From Methanotrichaceae archaeon (lineage in GTDB: Archaea > Halobacteriota > Methanosarcinia > Methanotrichales > Methanotrichaceae), in the NCBI GenBank assembly GCA_013329455.1, contig DUKF01000162.1:1-5927 (forward strand): DNA of 5,927 bases. Reading direction: 5' to 3'. A program made the translations under genes and the position numbers. The notes beneath the pieces are model-generated. The model worked only from the letters and a program-made list of their open reading frames with translations. It was not told the DNA's origin and ran no database searches. Each line of letters starts with the position of its first letter. Position 1 is the first letter of the stretch. Shown here one piece after another: positions 5,697 to 5,927 of this stretch.

Positions 5697-5927
5697 TCAT
5701 GGCCAGCCCGGTGGATATCTCTCCACCCTCATCCGCTCGACAAACCTGCTCAGACTCTCAACGTCCTTGATCTCCCGCCTGACCATCCTCTTCAGTCGAT
5801 CCCTTGTATCCAAATCGACTCGAGCCCCCGTCCCTCGAAGATGTTGCTTTAACTTTTTGGCCAGCTCATCTCCTGTCCGGTCCCAGTCAGTCAGGATCAC
5901 AATCTTTCCATAAGCCCTGGCCGAGCA
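5697..5927 (-). CDS. Toprim-domain protein, UPF0292 type (C-terminal part; 5' end outside window)
   Basis: The frame is open from the window edge to TGA 5699-5697, giving 76 residues. Visible features are the strand GKIVILTDWDRTGDELAKKL, with the Asp-x-Asp motif of Toprim domains that binds Mg2+, then 'VDLDTRDRLKRMVRREIKDVESLSRFVERM'. This order (ILTDWDRTG, then R..L..l...EIKDVE) is that of the small archaeal primase-like family COG1658/UPF0292. The Toprim N-terminal glutamate motif lies beyond the window. The GTG codon at 5900 is internal, since the conserved strand begins before it. The family is expected to act on nucleic acid in the cytoplasm, but its exact function is not established. 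It is separated from the secreted-protein genes by nearly 0.8 kb and is unlikely to work with them. Confidence 0.85.
   Translation of the reverse strand, partial: CSARAYGKIVILTDWDRTGDELAKKLKQHLRGTGARVDLDTRDRLKRMVRREIKDVESLSRFVERMRVERYPPGWP

Overview
The window looks like archaeal DNA, most likely from a euryarchaeal methanogen. A Methanothrix/Methanosaeta-type genome is my best guess, but the sequence does not prove it. The evidence is: TATA/BRE-like promoter elements about 25 bp before the inferred transcription starts; Shine-Dalgarno boxes AGGAGGT and AGGTGAT matching the archaeal 16S tail; a UPF0292-type Toprim protein, a family typical of archaea; and several secreted proteins rich in N-glycosylation sequons, one of which carries DUF11-like repeats. 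Every supported gene lies on the minus strand, so transcription runs from high to low coordinates.

Layout in order of transcription. (1) 5697-5927: the C-terminal 76 residues of a Toprim-domain protein, cut by the window edge. (2) About 4910-5696: nearly 0.8 kb of AT-rich DNA without a supportable gene. It ends in the promoter of the next unit. (3) 4806-2659: a compact three-gene unit of exported proteins with gaps of 46 and 35 nt. These are a 218-residue protein with 14 cysteines, a 189-residue protein and a 279-residue two-domain beta-sandwich protein. Each has a signal peptide and a good Shine-Dalgarno box. (4) 2396-2658: an intergenic region with a GC-rich hairpin and then a new promoter. 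(5) 2395 to beyond base 1: at least 798 codons of a large exported surface protein. It has about four DUF11-like modules followed by a long Ser/Thr-rich beta-type region, and it runs off the left edge without a stop.

The most interesting part is the three-gene unit. The two smaller proteins share a pattern in which a hydrophobic strand leads into a Trp-x-Leu motif and the protein ends in a Tyr-containing beta strand. The third resembles the DUF916-plus-DUF3324 layout of WxL-interacting proteins. In Gram-positive bacteria such genes form WxL cell-surface loci. An equivalent in an archaeon, which has no bacterial peptidoglycan, would be a cell-surface complex of unknown ligand. This is inference from motif pattern and gene order, and needs profile or structure comparison. 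The large sequon-rich protein next door, on its own promoter, fits a general cell-surface locus.
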